In this document: positions 18,417 through 26,639 of the stretch, in pieces
Numbering within the stretch: position 1 is the first letter of the stretch
How the letters are laid out: every line of letters starts with the position of its first letter
Assembly (NCBI GenBank): GCA_943372995.1
Contig: CALSAQ010000003.1
Coordinates: forward strand, 389,130 to 453,129
DNA from: CAJBVG01 sp943372995
GTDB lineage: Bacteria; Bacteroidota; Bacteroidia; Sphingobacteriales; Sphingobacteriaceae
DNA length: 64,000 nt
Direction: 5' to 3'
The notes under the pieces: model-generated
Seen by the model: only the letters and a program-made list of their open reading frames with translations
Databases searched by the model: none
Told to the model about the DNA's origin: nothing
Made by a program: the position numbers and the translations under genes

Positions 18417-18617
18417 ATGAAAACTAACATGAGCAATTTAGATAGAATAATCAGGGTGATTATTGCTATCGTACTAGTTTTATTATTCAGTAACGATGTC
18501 ATAACTGGAACTTTTGGTTGGGTGATTATTGCCATAGCTGCAATATTTACTCTTACTTCCATGCTTGGCTTTTGCCCATTGTACACACTATTCAATATCA
18601 GTTCAAAGAAAAAATAA
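18417..18617 (+). CDS. DUF2892 (YgaP-like) small membrane protein
   Basis: This 66-residue protein has two hydrophobic helices (about 11-28 and 34-52). Opening NLDRIIRVIIAIVL and the later GFCPLYTLF are hallmarks of DUF2892. In YgaP this pair of helices is fused behind a rhodanese domain; here it is a separate gene 6 bp ahead of a rhodanese gene. ATG at 18429 is an alternative start. Confidence 0.85.
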   Translation: MKTNMSNLDRIIRVIIAIVLVLLFSNDVITGTFGWVIIAIAAIFTLTSMLGFCPLYTLFNISSKKK

Positions 18618-18623
18618 AAAAAT

Positions 18624-18941
18624 ATGTTTGATTCAATATTATCATTAATTGGCTTAGGAAACAAAGTGGATTATAAACAACTTGTAAAAGAAGGTGCCGT
18701 AATTGTCGACGTTAGATCGAAAGGCGAGTATAGCTCGGGGCACATCAAAGGATCTATTAATATTCCAGTAGATCAGCTTTCTGCTCATTTAAATAAATTC
18801 AAAAAAGGCCAAACCATTATTACTTGTTGTGCCTCTGGCATGAGAAGTGGTGCTGCAAAAAATTTCTTAAAATCTAAAGGTTTTGAGCAAACTCATAATG
18901 GAGGTTCTTGGTATCAACTAAAACAAGTTATTGAGAATTAA
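18624..18941 (+). CDS. Rhodanese-like sulfurtransferase
   Basis: This 105-residue single-domain rhodanese has VIVDVRSKGEYSSGHIKGSINIP near 25-50 and the active-site loop CASGMR (catalytic Cys near 72). It should carry persulfide sulfur in the cytoplasm, perhaps at the membrane through the DUF2892 protein encoded just upstream. Together the two genes look like a split YgaP. The next gene is convergent, 4 bp away. Confidence 0.88.
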   Translation: MFDSILSLIGLGNKVDYKQLVKEGAVIVDVRSKGEYSSGHIKGSINIPVDQLSAHLNKFKKGQTIITCCASGMRSGAAKNFLKSKGFEQTHNGGSWYQLKQVIEN

Positions 18942-18945
18942 TTTT

Positions 18946-20589
18946 TCAATAACTAGGAAGTCTTTTATAGAAAGCAAAACCGTTCTCCTCATACATTAAT
19001 TTAATGTCTGAGTATTTTTCAAGCTCGTGCATTTTTGTGTTTTTAACAACAATATACACGGGCTTGTCTATTTTACCCGATCTCAACCACTCGTGATCGT
19101 ACGACATCATATTTGTTACTGGTTTTTTCTTTGCGTAAAACAAATGAGCATAAGATTTAAAATACATCGGTTGTATGTAGGCATCTTCAGCTTGTTTGCT
19201 CTCATAAAATCTTATTGCTGCGGCTTGAGAAAATAATTCTATTTTCGGAACAATTAATACACTTGTTAAAAACACCATCGCACTAATAGAAATAAACAAG
19301 GCTATTATTGCTTTTCTAAAATGATGCTGTTGATTCATCACAAAATAAATAATCAAACCCACTAACAATACAAACCCTCCTGCAGCATCGGTAATTGTCC
19401 AATCGATTTTGGCCTGCAAATTCCCCAATGCAAATGCATCTCTCACATAAGGCATCCACATTGCTTTTTTATTCATTAATAAAGGGAATGCTATTAACAG
19501 TGCTGAAAAAAGTAGTCCAATAATGTATGTAGAATAGTGAATTATCTTATTCCATCTTGTTTTACCATGTACCATATAATACAAAGCATACGCAGCCAAG
19601 AACGTCAAAGGAAAATAACATAACGAAGAATAATGAACAATTTTCGTTTTAACTATGCTGAATAATATGAGTACAACCCAGAATAATATTTGCATTAACC
19701 TTAAAAATATTTTCTGATGATCTGTTGCCACAGACTTCATAAAAAAAGATTTAACAAGTAATATTGATGCGGGAAAACAACCAATTAATAACACTATCCA
19801 ATGGTAGAAAAACGGACCACCATGACCAGCGTCTTGGGTTTTAAATAATCTGATTTGATAAACAATAAATTCTCTAAGGAACCATATCCCGTTATTCATC
19901 ATCTCTACACCAAACCATAAAAAACAAACTAACCCTGTGGTAAAAGAAATAACGAATAACTCTCCAAAACGAATGGGTACATCGAATTTTTTAATTGCAA
20001 CATAAACAATCAAACATAAGATTGCTATAAGTATTGCTACAGGGCCTTTTACCAATACCGCTAAACCCAAAAACAATCCTGCTAAAAATGCTTTTGAAAT
20101 GGTTTTATTTCTAGTTTTATCTACAAGGAAACTAAACTGATAAATAGCAAGAAAAATAAAAAGGTTAAACCAGGGATCCATTATTCCCGATTTAAAATAC
20201 AATAAAGTTAATGTAGTTCCACCATAACACATTACCCAAAACCATGCAAATTGCTTATTCAAGTATGTCCTTCCAATTCTGAATAAAGTGATGAGTGTAA
20301 TTACACCAGCAATTGCATTTGGGAATCTCGCCGCAAATTCATTCACCCCAAAAGCCTTCATACTCAAAACCTGCATCCATATAAATAGTGGAGGTTTTTC
20401 CCAGAATTGCTTATAATCTATTTGTACACTGAAATAATTCCCACTTACTATCATCTCTCTTGCCGCTTCTGCAAAATTGATTTCATCCCAATCGAATAGG
20501 TGACTTTGACCTAAAAAAGGAATAAAATATGCTAAGGAGAGAATAAGAATTAAGAGTTCGTTACTATATTTTTGGAGTACGGCTTTCAT
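18946..20589 (-). CDS. ArnT-like glycosyltransferase family 39 membrane protein
   Basis: The product has 547 residues from the ATG at 20589, one base after the upstream PAP2 stop; an upstream reading would overlap that gene by about 90 bp. It has about a dozen membrane helices. The first periplasmic loop carries FDWDEINFAEAAREM, with the acidic residues typical of GT39/GT83 enzymes that use polyprenyl-phosphate sugars, and the second conserved stretch FWEKPPLF. Such enzymes add sugars to lipid A or proteins on the periplasmic side. The neighbouring PAP2 phosphatase would fit recycling of a lipid phosphate carrier. The acceptor is unknown. Confidence 0.85.
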   Translation of the reverse strand: MKAVLQKYSNELLILILSLAYFIPFLGQSHLFDWDEINFAEAAREMIVSGNYFSVQIDYKQFWEKPPLFIWMQVLSMKAFGVNEFAARFPNAIAGVITLITLFRIGRTYLNKQFAWFWVMCYGGTTLTLLYFKSGIMDPWFNLFIFLAIYQFSFLVDKTRNKTISKAFLAGLFLGLAVLVKGPVAILIAILCLIVYVAIKKFDVPIRFGELFVISFTTGLVCFLWFGVEMMNNGIWFLREFIVYQIRLFKTQDAGHGGPFFYHWIVLLIGCFPASILLVKSFFMKSVATDHQKIFLRLMQILFWVVLILFSIVKTKIVHYSSLCYFPLTFLAAYALYYMVHGKTRWNKIIHYSTYIIGLLFSALLIAFPLLMNKKAMWMPYVRDAFALGNLQAKIDWTITDAAGGFVLLVGLIIYFVMNQQHHFRKAIIALFISISAMVFLTSVLIVPKIELFSQAAAIRFYESKQAEDAYIQPMYFKSYAHLFYAKKKPVTNMMSYDHEWLRSGKIDKPVYIVVKNTKMHELEKYSDIKLMYEENGFAFYKRLPSY

Positions 20590-20590
20590 A

Positions 20591-21247
20591 CTAATGGTTT
20601 TTTTTCTTAGATAATGATTGATCCAACCAAGGAGACTTATACCACGAATACCTTTGTAATACGTAAGTAATAATAAACGCACTCAACATACCAATCATTG
20701 ATCCTACAATGGTATCTTCTAAGAAATGTTGAGAAAGATATATCCTAGAGAAAGATACCACACAAGCAAGGAGTAGGAATACAATTCCTAATGCTTTGTT
20801 CTTTGTAATAATGGCTAAGAATGTCATGAATGCAAATACACTTGTGGTATGTCCTGAGGGGAAGCTCATCATCTGATGTAATTTTACTCCATCTACAAAA
20901 TGCAAATCTGCTATACCTTCAAAGTATTTACTAGGTCTTTGAAAATCACTAAAAAACACTCGTTTAAGCACTTGAACCAGTTGCGAGCTAATAGTATAAA
21001 TTAACAGTGATAATAAGGCATATCGATAACTGTACCATAGCAAGAGTATTGTACATAAAATAATAAATATTCCATCTCCAATATGAGTAATATATGGAAA
21101 TAGGGTATCACCTAGTTGACTATTTCTAGAATTAATGTATAAGAAAATTTCTTCTTTAGTATAAAATAGCTTAAAAACTAAGGCTATACTTACTACTACC
21201 AAATAGCATATGATATATACACTGTTTTCTTGAAATAATTTTCTCAT
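20591..21247 (-). CDS. PAP2-superfamily membrane phosphatase
   Basis: This 218-residue protein starts at the ATG at 21247. It has about six membrane helices and all three PAP2 motifs: KRVFFSDFQRP, PSGHT, and SRIYLSQHFLED with its His and Asp. It likely removes phosphate from an isoprenoid or phosphatidyl lipid on the periplasmic face. It is the first gene of a two-gene operon with the GT39 protein. Confidence 0.88.
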   Translation of the reverse strand: MRKLFQENSVYIICYLVVVSIALVFKLFYTKEEIFLYINSRNSQLGDTLFPYITHIGDGIFIILCTILLLWYSYRYALLSLLIYTISSQLVQVLKRVFFSDFQRPSKYFEGIADLHFVDGVKLHQMMSFPSGHTTSVFAFMTFLAIITKNKALGIVFLLLACVVSFSRIYLSQHFLEDTIVGSMIGMLSAFIITYVLQRYSWYKSPWLDQSLSKKKNH

Positions 21248-21253
21248 ATAATA

Positions 21254-21261
21254 CAAATCTA
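21254..21261 (-). promoter_or_regulatory. Predicted -7 element for the PAP2 phosphatase gene
   Basis: On the minus strand the sequence reads TAGATTTG, ending seven bases before the ATG. It predicts a leader of only a few bases. Confidence 0.45.
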
Positions 21262-21346
21262 AGTTAATTATGAATATTCTTTAAAAAAGATAGGGCTGAA
21301 AATGCTTTTTTTTTATACATTCATGAATTAATTATCCTGAATATAC

Positions 21347-23263
21347 ATGTTTCAAAAACTATTTAGAAAGAAAAACATCCAACAGATTCTAAGTGATTTA
21401 GATGCAAGAGATGCACATCACACAGGATTAAACAAAACCTTGTCTGTTCGCGACCTAACCGCTTTTGGTATTGCTGCTATTATTGGAGCTGGGATTTTTA
21501 GTACCATTGGGAAAGCTAGTGCAGACGGAGGGCCAGCGGTAATCTATCTGTTTCTATTTACTGCAATAGCATGTGGTTTTGCAGCATTTGCTTATGCCGA
21601 ATTTGCTTCAATGGTTCCTGTTTCTGGATCTGCATATACCTATTCATATGTGGCATTTGGAGAGCTTATTGCATGGATTATAGGATGGTCGCTTATTATG
21701 GAATATGGCATTGGCAATATTACTGTCGCCATTTCTTGGTCCGACTATTTTACTGGATTTCTCGGGAGTATGAGCTTACATCTGCCCCAGTGGATGACAA
21801 TGGACTACTTAAGTGCTTCTAGAGGATACCATGATGCATTGAAGCTAATAGAAAGCGGTCGACTTTTTGAAAACTTAGATTCTTCAATGCAAACCGCATA
21901 CAATGCATGGGTTAACGCCCCTAATATTTTAGGATTTCATTTAGTATTAGATATCCCTGCTCTTTTCATTATTATTCTAATCACTTGGTTAGTTTACAGA
22001 GGGATGAAAGAGTCGAGAAACGCTAGCAATGCCATGGTAATTGTTAAACTTGCTATCATTTTACTAGTTATTGCAGTAGGTATATTTTATGTTGATGTAG
22101 AAAACTGGAATCCATTTGCACCAAACGGAATTGGAGGTATTTTGAAAGGTGTATCTGCAGTATTTTTCGCTTACATCGGATTCGATGCCATTTCCACTAC
22201 TGCCGAAGAATGTAAAAACCCACAACGCGATTTACCCAAAAGTATGATGTGGGCCATCATTATATGCACCGTATTATACATAACCATTGCTTTAGTATTA
22301 ACTGGAATGGTAAAATACAATGAGCTTGCAGTTGGTGATCCTTTAGCATTTGTATTTGACAAGTTAAACCTGAAATGGTTATCGGGTATTATTGCCGTAA
22401 GTGCAATTGTAGCTATGGCAAGTGTATTATTAGTTTTTCAAATGGGGCAACCTCGTATTTGGATGAGCATGAGTAGAGACGGTTTATTACCAAAATCATT
22501 TTCGAGAATTCATCCAATTTATAAAACTCCATCGTTTGCTACTATTGTTACTGGGTTTGTGGTTGCTGTTCCTTCCTTGTTTATGAATCTTACCATTGTT
22601 ACCGATTTATGCAGCATTGGTACTCTCTTTGCATTCGTATTAGTATGTGCAGGAGTATTGAAATTACAGAACGACCCTAATGTTCAGCGAGGAAAATTCA
22701 AAACCCCATATTTAAATTCAAAGTTTATTTATCCACTAATGATATTACTTGTTGTTGGATACCTATTCTCTTATCAAAAAGAAAACACGATGAACTTTAT
22801 CAATAATACACCAAAGATGTATGCTATTGATGATGCCATTACAAACATGTCTATTGATGAAGTAAATAATTTAAAAACATCTATTGTTAAAAATGATAGT
22901 ACAAACTTTGCCTCACATCAGAACGATTTAGCTATGTACCTAGAAAGCTTTTCGGAAGAGGAAGCAGCATCTATACTCATTTCAAACAATGTTGCTCAAG
23001 ACCATGTATACGAAAGCGGATGGAATTTATTTAAACATAAAATCCCTATGTGGATTTTCATCTTTGTTTGTTTATTACTCGCTTATTATGCATTCCGATA
23101 CAACTTATCGATGATTCCTCTTATGGGATTAATTTGTTGCTTATATATGATGTCTGAACTAGGCGTATCAAACTGGATAGGCTTCGGAATATGGTTAATT
23201 ATTGGTTTAATTATCTATTTCAGTTATGGGTATAGGAAGAGTAGGCTGATTACTAGTGACTAG
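21347..23263 (+). CDS. APC-family amino acid permease (CAT/YfnA-like) with an extra soluble insert
   Basis: This 638-residue inner-membrane transporter has about twelve to fourteen helices. The first helix region has IGAGIFSTIG, the substrate-binding GAGIF motif of the APC family, and FAYIGFDAISTTAEE marks the conserved sixth helix. Between the last helices there is a soluble stretch of about 90 residues (about 478-567) rich in Asn, Ser and Asp, absent from ordinary family members. The last codons and the TAG stop are supplied by a word-repeat array. The substrate is probably a cationic or branched amino acid, unproven. Confidence 0.87.
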   Translation: MFQKLFRKKNIQQILSDLDARDAHHTGLNKTLSVRDLTAFGIAAIIGAGIFSTIGKASADGGPAVIYLFLFTAIACGFAAFAYAEFASMVPVSGSAYTYSYVAFGELIAWIIGWSLIMEYGIGNITVAISWSDYFTGFLGSMSLHLPQWMTMDYLSASRGYHDALKLIESGRLFENLDSSMQTAYNAWVNAPNILGFHLVLDIPALFIIILITWLVYRGMKESRNASNAMVIVKLAIILLVIAVGIFYVDVENWNPFAPNGIGGILKGVSAVFFAYIGFDAISTTAEECKNPQRDLPKSMMWAIIICTVLYITIALVLTGMVKYNELAVGDPLAFVFDKLNLKWLSGIIAVSAIVAMASVLLVFQMGQPRIWMSMSRDGLLPKSFSRIHPIYKTPSFATIVTGFVVAVPSLFMNLTIVTDLCSIGTLFAFVLVCAGVLKLQNDPNVQRGKFKTPYLNSKFIYPLMILLVVGYLFSYQKENTMNFINNTPKMYAIDDAITNMSIDEVNNLKTSIVKNDSTNFASHQNDLAMYLESFSEEEAASILISNNVAQDHVYESGWNLFKHKIPMWIFIFVCLLLAYYAFRYNLSMIPLMGLICCLYMMSELGVSNWIGFGIWLIIGLIIYFSYGYRKSRLITSD

Positions 23264-23278
23264 TGACTGGTGACTGGT
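23252..23278. repeat. Array of GTGACTA/GTGACTG heptamers
   Basis: About four tandem 7-bp words (TAGTGAC, then TGGTGAC) overlap the 3' end of the APC permease gene and provide its stop codon TAG (23261-23263). The array ends three bases before the kup stop codon on the other strand. The same words occur at 45252 and 63800. Confidence 0.88.
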
Positions 23279-23280
23279 AA

Positions 23281-25242
23281 TTAGACCCTCTTCAACTCGT
23301 ATTCTTTGCCTTGAGAAAGAATCAGAGGTACTCGTTCTATAGTTACAAAACTTAGATCCAGACCGAAACCTTTTTCTTCTGAGAGTGATATCTTCTTAAG
23401 TATGAAATAGATTTGCATGTAAAGTCTTTCTATTAATGGTAAAGAATTATCTGCCGATAGTTTTTTCTCTAACACTACAAATCGGAAATCACCGGTAATA
23501 TTATGTTTATTTAAAGAAGTATACTGACTTTTAATATCAACTTCTTTATTACGAACCAACTCTTCTACAACTTTTCTAAATAATACATTTATTTTTTGCT
23601 CAATTCTGAATCCTAATTTAAACTCGATGCGAATAACCTTACCTGGTACCAGATGTACCACTTTGTATTCTGTTTTATACGGTTCGTCTTCTACATCAAC
23701 ATGCACAAACCAATATACATCTGCCCTTTTAGGTTTTTTCTGGAAAATAGAATACATGATTTTAGATTCTATTTCTGATGTGAAGTTAGAGCCTGTAAGG
23801 TAAACTAATTGTGAAGCATATTTCGGAACGCTAGTATCGCTACTTAAATCTTTAAGTATTGGTAAATAATCATCCAGTTCTGAAAATTTCAAATATCTGT
23901 TTTTAATTTTACGCGCTTTAATCCACGACCACATTACTAAGAAAAGTATACCTCCAATAAATAAAGTCACCCAACCACCATGTGTGAATTTTTTCAGGTT
24001 TGCTACTAAAAATGAAAGTTCTATGGTTGCATAAACTACAAACAATAAACCTACAATCCAGTAAGAAAATTTTCTTGTCAATAAATAGATCATCAACAAA
24101 ATGGTTGTCATTAACATTGTTAAAGTGATAGACAAACCATACGCTGCTTCCATATGGGCCGACTCTTGAAAATAGAGTACCACCGCACAACAACCAAACC
24201 ACAACAGCCAATTTATACTTGGCACATACAATTGCCCCTTAGCGTCTGTCGGATAATTAATTTTCACTTTAGGCCAAAAATTCAATCGAACAGCCTCTGA
24301 TATTAAAGTAAATGATCCACTAATTAAGGCCTGACTTGCAATAATTGCGGCGATAGTTGCCAAGGCAATTCCATAAATTAAAAACCAATCGGGCATTACA
24401 CTGTAAAATGGATTAGCTGTTAACACTTGTCCTTCTTGAGTAACTAGCCAAGCTCCCTGTCCGAAATAATTTAACAACAAACATACCTTAACAAAAGTCC
24501 AACTAACTCTAATATTTGCTCTTCCACAATGTCCTAAATCAGAATATAGCGCCTCAGCCCCAGTTGTACAAAGGAATACAGCTCCTAGTATCCAAAATCC
24601 AGAAGGATTATTTACCAATATATCATAAGCGTAATATGGATTTACCGCTTTTAATATATCTGAATGAAGTGTGATTTGTGAAAAACCTACAACCCCTAAC
24701 ATGGTAAACCATAAAAACATGATGGGTCCAAATGCCTTTCCTACAAAGTTGCTTCCAAATTGTTGAAATAAAAATAGAATGGTAATGATAACAATTACAA
24801 TGGGTACAGTTTGAATATCAGGATATTTTAACTGTAATCCCTCAATTGCGGAAGAAACCGAAATAGGCGGAGTGATTATTCCATCTGCCAATAATGTACA
24901 TCCCCCAATTATTGCCGGTAACATTAGCCATTTAGCCTTTCTTCTTACCAAAGTATAAAGTGAGAAAATCCCACCCTCGCCTTTATTATCAGCTCTCAAG
25001 GTAATGATTACATATTTTACGGTAGTTTGAAGCGTAAGTGTCCAAAAGATACAGGATATGCCTCCATACACAACATCTTTATTGATTACCATTCCCTCAC
25101 CGATAATGGCCTTAAGAACATACAGAGGAGAGGTCCCTATGTCGCCAAAAATAATACCAAGTGTAACCAAAACACCTGCTGCTGATAAACGATTTAATTT
25201 ACTTGCGTCCAATGGATAAGAATTAGGAATTTGATTCAGCAA
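23281..25242 (-). CDS. kup: Kup-type potassium uptake protein
   Basis: This 653-residue membrane protein has about twelve helices in the N-terminal 450 residues and a long cytoplasmic C-terminal domain. The family signature LGIIFGDIGTSPLYVL occurs near 28-43, GEGGIFSLYTL near 90 and DGIITPPISV near 119. Kup imports potassium with protons. There is no ATG upstream of the conserved first helix in this frame, so the start is non-ATG, most simply TTG at 25242. It is convergent with the APC permease across a short repeat array. Confidence 0.93.
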   Translation of the reverse strand: MLNQIPNSYPLDASKLNRLSAAGVLVTLGIIFGDIGTSPLYVLKAIIGEGMVINKDVVYGGISCIFWTLTLQTTVKYVIITLRADNKGEGGIFSLYTLVRRKAKWLMLPAIIGGCTLLADGIITPPISVSSAIEGLQLKYPDIQTVPIVIVIITILFLFQQFGSNFVGKAFGPIMFLWFTMLGVVGFSQITLHSDILKAVNPYYAYDILVNNPSGFWILGAVFLCTTGAEALYSDLGHCGRANIRVSWTFVKVCLLLNYFGQGAWLVTQEGQVLTANPFYSVMPDWFLIYGIALATIAAIIASQALISGSFTLISEAVRLNFWPKVKINYPTDAKGQLYVPSINWLLWFGCCAVVLYFQESAHMEAAYGLSITLTMLMTTILLMIYLLTRKFSYWIVGLLFVVYATIELSFLVANLKKFTHGGWVTLFIGGILFLVMWSWIKARKIKNRYLKFSELDDYLPILKDLSSDTSVPKYASQLVYLTGSNFTSEIESKIMYSIFQKKPKRADVYWFVHVDVEDEPYKTEYKVVHLVPGKVIRIEFKLGFRIEQKINVLFRKVVEELVRNKEVDIKSQYTSLNKHNITGDFRFVVLEKKLSADNSLPLIERLYMQIYFILKKISLSEEKGFGLDLSFVTIERVPLILSQGKEYELKRV

Positions 25243-25290
25243 CTTTACAAAATTGTTACAGAATATAAAAATGGTATTTACAAAAAAACG

Positions 25291-25298
25291 TATCTTTG
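25291..25298 (+). promoter_or_regulatory. Predicted leaderless -7 element for the cupredoxin-like gene
   Basis: TATCTTTG is a perfect TAnnTTTG box followed by three bases and the ATG. With the usual position of this box, transcription would begin on the A of the start codon. Confidence 0.6.
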
Positions 25299-25301
25299 AA
25301 T

Positions 25302-25931
25302 ATGTTACGCAAACGTACCTATTTATTTCTATTATTATTCCTAGGTATAGGCATTAATTTATATGCCCAAAATACCTATGAAATTAGGATAGGTGTAAAC
25401 GGGCACCATTACTCTCCAAAGGTAATTAACTGTACCGTAGGAGATACCATTAGGTTTATATACGTTTCTGGTAGTAACCCTACCCGCTCCGACGACGGGC
25501 AGAGTATTCCTACTTTTACCTTAAGTAATAGCAATCAAACTCGATCATTTGTAATGACTAGTCCAGGTACTATTCCATACTATAGCACTACTCATGGCGA
25601 TCAAAACGGTTCTGGTATGGCAGGCATTATTAATGTGAGTGGCTTAAGTGCTAATGTTGCTAACAAATCACTAGTCAACTCATTAAGTGTTTTCCCTAAT
25701 CCTGCAAACGACAAAATATATGTAAACTTTGTAGTTAAAAAGGAAAACAATGTAGCGATACGTCTGCTAGATGTTCTTGGAAACGATGTAGCCGTTTTGG
25801 CTAGCGATCGCTATTCTATGGGCGAATATCGCCAATCATTTGCTGTTCCTGCAAGAGTAACCAAAGGCCTCTACTTTGTAAAAGTGAGCGTAGGCTCTGA
25901 AGTTGCTATCAAGAGAATTTCAATTCAATAA
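25302..25931 (+). CDS. T9SS-exported cupredoxin-like protein
   Basis: The product has 209 residues from ATG at 25302. After a signal peptide (ending NLYAQ) comes one plastocyanin-like domain (about 23-112): HHYSPKVINCTVGDTIRF, then the end loop YYSTTHGDQNGSGMAGIINV. In plastocyanins this loop reads C-x-x-H followed by M; here the Cys position is Ser, while His and Met remain, so a normal type 1 copper site looks impossible. The C-terminal part (about 125-209, VFPNPANDKIYVNF, GLYFVKV) is a T9SS type A sorting domain. Function is unknown; a structural or surface role is possible. Confidence 0.8.
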   Translation: MLRKRTYLFLLLFLGIGINLYAQNTYEIRIGVNGHHYSPKVINCTVGDTIRFIYVSGSNPTRSDDGQSIPTFTLSNSNQTRSFVMTSPGTIPYYSTTHGDQNGSGMAGIINVSGLSANVANKSLVNSLSVFPNPANDKIYVNFVVKKENNVAIRLLDVLGNDVAVLASDRYSMGEYRQSFAVPARVTKGLYFVKVSVGSEVAIKRISIQ

Positions 25932-26027
25932 TTTTTTTTACACAAGTATGAATAAATGTGTGCATTCTATTGCTCACAAAACTTTCTAGGCATTTCATTT
26001 TTTTTATCTTCGCAGAAAAGCATTGCT

Positions 26028-26639
26028 ATGAAAATACTTGCCATAGGTAGAAATTATTCTGATCACGCTAAAGAATTAAACAACCCAGTTCCCTCAGAAC
26101 CTGTTGTATTTATGAAGCCTGATACCGCTCTACTTAGAGAAGGGAAAGCATTTTATCACCCCGATTTTTCAAATGATATTCATTACGAAGTAGAGCTTGT
26201 TGTTAAAATTGGAAAAGAAGGAAAACATATTTCCGAAAAATTTGCCATGAATTACATAGAATCTATTGGTATCGGAATTGATTTTACAGCAAGAGATTTA
26301 CAAGAAAACTGTAAACAAAAAGGCTTGCCATGGGAAATTGCAAAAGCTTTTGATCATTCGGCTCCTATCGGCGCTTTTTTACCTTTATCTTCTTTTGAAG
26401 ACATTAAAAACATTTCATTCTCGTTAATGAAAAACGATACCCTTGTTCAAAAGGGAAATAGTTCCGACATGATATTTTCTTTTGAACAAATAATCTCCTA
26501 TTTATCCAAAAGGTTTACCCTTAAAAAAGGAGATTTAATTTATACTGGAACTCCAGCGGGCGTGGGGAAAATTAACATAGGTGACCATTTCGATGCGTAT
26601 ATCGGAGAGGAAAAACTATTAAGCTTAGATATTAAATAA
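26028..26639 (+). CDS. Fumarylacetoacetate hydrolase (FAH) family protein
   Basis: This 203-residue cytoplasmic protein begins MKILAIGRNYSDHAKE. It has the FAH fold with the metal-binding acidic residues in YEVELVVKIGKEGK and the conserved GIDFTARDLQ, and ends with GDLIYTGTPAGVG. Short FAH proteins of this size include oxaloacetate decarboxylases and acylpyruvases. Which reaction this one performs cannot be told. A longer frame upstream is unlikely because the family starts at this Met. The stop overlaps the next start (TAATG). Confidence 0.88.
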   Translation: MKILAIGRNYSDHAKELNNPVPSEPVVFMKPDTALLREGKAFYHPDFSNDIHYEVELVVKIGKEGKHISEKFAMNYIESIGIGIDFTARDLQENCKQKGLPWEIAKAFDHSAPIGAFLPLSSFEDIKNISFSLMKNDTLVQKGNSSDMIFSFEQIISYLSKRFTLKKGDLIYTGTPAGVGKINIGDHFDAYIGEEKLLSLDIK

